64,000 bases of DNA from Carallia brachiata (taxonomy: Eukaryota > Streptophyta > Magnoliopsida > Malpighiales > Rhizophoraceae). Position numbers and translations under genes: made by a program. The first letter of the stretch is position 1. Every line of letters begins with the position of its first letter. Shown in pieces: positions 62,537 through 64,000 of the stretch. The stretch covers positions 13,927,351 to 13,991,350 of the forward strand of contig JADCRB010000068.1 of assembly GCA_021464245.1 (NCBI GenBank), given 5' to 3'. Under the pieces are notes generated by a model. The model was not told the DNA's origin. It worked only from the letters and a program-made list of their open reading frames with translations, and searched no databases.

Positions 62537-64000
62537 ATGCCGGTTTTCGAGCGGGTAGCGGGAGCGGTTCGGCTGTGGCGCCGCGCGGTCGCATCATCAT
62601 ATCCCAGAACCCTAAACCCTTCGCTCCCGACTTCACCTCCTATCCCTCCCCACCGTCTCCTCTACCGTAAGCAGTGGTTTTATTCATCAACATTGAATTC
62701 AGCTTATTGGTGTATTTATTTGTTTAGTTATTTGTTGATGATCATCGCACTGCTAGCAGCTCGGCATTTTGCAAGCAAGTTTGTATTTATTTATTTATTC
62801 TGTGTCATTGGTATCATGGGAAAATGTATGTAGGCCGCCTTCTTGCTTGTAATTCATCGGAAATTCAGGGGCCGCGACTGGTCTCTGACTCTGATTTTGG
62901 TGGGTCATACGCCGTGTTGCCAGCAGCTTTATTAGCAAGTGCTGGTTTGTTCGGGGTAGGAATGATTCAAGTATCCTATGCAGATGCCTCCACTGAGCAC
63001 GAGGTTTGCACTATCCATTCCTTCCCACACTAGTCTTAGCTTGTCTTCGACACCCCTTTTTCTTATCATCGCCGCACTTAAAAAGAGAAAAAGGAAAAAG
63101 GAAATTTTGGATTTGGAGGCAGTTTGTGATTATTGCTCTTACAATGTTTTGTAAGGACTTGCATTCTGAGAAATAGAAGCTGAATGAATGTGTGCAATCT
63201 GCAGGCTCCTGTCGACCCTCCTTTGCCATCTCCCCGGCCTTCTTCAAGTTATGCAGACCTAGAAGAGATTGCCAAAAAAGAACGGCAGCGGATTGAAGAG
63301 CTGCTCAATAGTAAAGGAATCAGATATGGTTCTTATCCCCGGTTCACTGTTGCTGTCAAGGGCCAAAAGGTTGTTGTAGTTAGTCCATTGTTCATTTGAA
63401 AGGCCTGCATCCATTATATGTGTGTTAGTTTCCTTTTCATGTTTATTTGCTCGGGGCAAATTTAGCAGCACCACTAAAATAATTTTAACGTGATTGTAAT
63501 GTACGGTGCTTTATAGGTCACAGTCAAATTTCAAGTTCCTCCAGGGTGTGATGTTCCACAATTGATTGCAAATCTTGTTGCAAATCTTGGAATGAAAATT
63601 GATGAGCGTAATGGTGGTTCAGACATGCTATTACGTGCTTGGGATAGGTAAAACAAATCATTCCTTTCCATGTCTTCTGACTTGTCCTTATATTATTTGA
63701 TCTTCAAAAATGATTTTTTGACTAGTCATTCGGTGCTTAATCATACTAATTGTCTGTTTCTTGTTCACACGATTCAGTGCAGTTGCTTGGCAATTGACAC
63801 TTACTTGTCCAGAAAAACAAAAGGACCAAAGTGTAGATAATGGGAATTCAACTGCCATGAGTACAACAGATGGAGATCTCTGCATTCTCTTATTTCGCTC
63901 CCTCATCAGCTCAGATAAACCAGTTAGTTCATTTGCGAAAATTGAATCCTCTTTGGTGTTTTTAGAAGATTATCCCACATCTCAAGCCTTGCAGAATATG
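62537..64000 (+). CDS. Organelle-targeted protein, probably N-terminal part of an AAA-ATPase; 3' part outside
   Basis: Exons: 62537-62666, 62834-63003, 63205-63369, 63517-63647, and 63778 to about 63922 (donor gttagt, or longer). Phases agree. The N-terminus (MPVFERVAGAVRLWRRAVAS, Arg-rich, no acid except one Glu) looks like a mitochondrial presequence. A hydrophobic segment follows (VLPAALLASAGLFGVGMI, about residues 74-91), then a Pro-rich linker and a charged stretch (YADLEEIAKKERQRIEELL). After that come FTVAVKGQKV-TVKFQVPPGCDVPQLIANLV and LLRAWDSAVAWQL. From memory this arrangement precedes the ATPase module of a plant AAA protein family. The Walker motifs would lie beyond the right edge, so the ATPase call is not proven here. 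The visible part is intact. Confidence 0.72.

Overview
This 64-kb window is nuclear DNA of a eudicot plant. Its genes have GT-AG introns, one belongs to the plant-only RIN4/NOI family and another is a TPS-a terpene synthase. Intergenic DNA is AT-rich and packed with LTR retrotransposons, a SINE, a LINE remnant and MITEs. I do not commit to a species.

Host genes, left to right: (1) 23-1469 (-), first three coding exons of a cytosolic-type terpene synthase, cut by the left edge. (2) 11485-13456 (-), RIN4-like immune-regulator-family gene, 3 exons. (3) 26083-26898 (-), intronless C3HC4 RING-finger protein. (4) 38588-43494 (+), complete 16-exon gene for the beta subunit of PPi-dependent phosphofructokinase (PFP), 570 aa. 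(5) 57683-58984 (+), intronless Ser/Lys/Arg-rich protein resembling membrane-associated kinase regulators. (6) 62537 to the right edge (+), 5' part of a gene for a protein with an organelle-type N-terminus, probably an AAA ATPase. They share no pathway and are transcribed independently.

Mobile DNA: a tRNA-derived SINE with 17-bp target-site duplication (TSD), 1885-2023. A solo LTR with 5-bp TSD, 2269-3095. A minus-strand block, 4857-9200, in which a decayed Copia element abuts a Gypsy gag and LTR. A young full-length LTR element, 14569-20597. A second, different LTR element, 30792-33813. A LINE ORF1 relic, 33863-36139, split by a Tourist-like MITE. Two hAT-type MITEs with perfect 8-bp TSDs, 28836-29517 and 48805-49770. 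Several weaker MITE candidates.

The most unusual content is in the two LTR elements at 14569-20597 and 30792-33813. Neither shows pol, yet each carries a WUSCHEL-clade (WOX) homeobox gene as cargo. In both, the order is WUS-type homeodomain, then a [I/V][I/V]DLTST motif that looks like a SUMO-interaction motif, then a WUS-box (LPLFP / TLIVFP), then an EAR-type repression motif (LDLEL / DLELRL). In both, TATA-containing short repeats lie upstream, with the last TATA about 95-100 nt before the ORF. The LTRs and the primer-binding regions of the two elements differ, so the same developmental-regulator cargo sits in two retrotransposon families. In the younger element the homeodomain ORF is open, but one in-frame TAG separates it from the WUS-box/EAR tail. 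In the older element the cargo is broken by stops and a frameshift.
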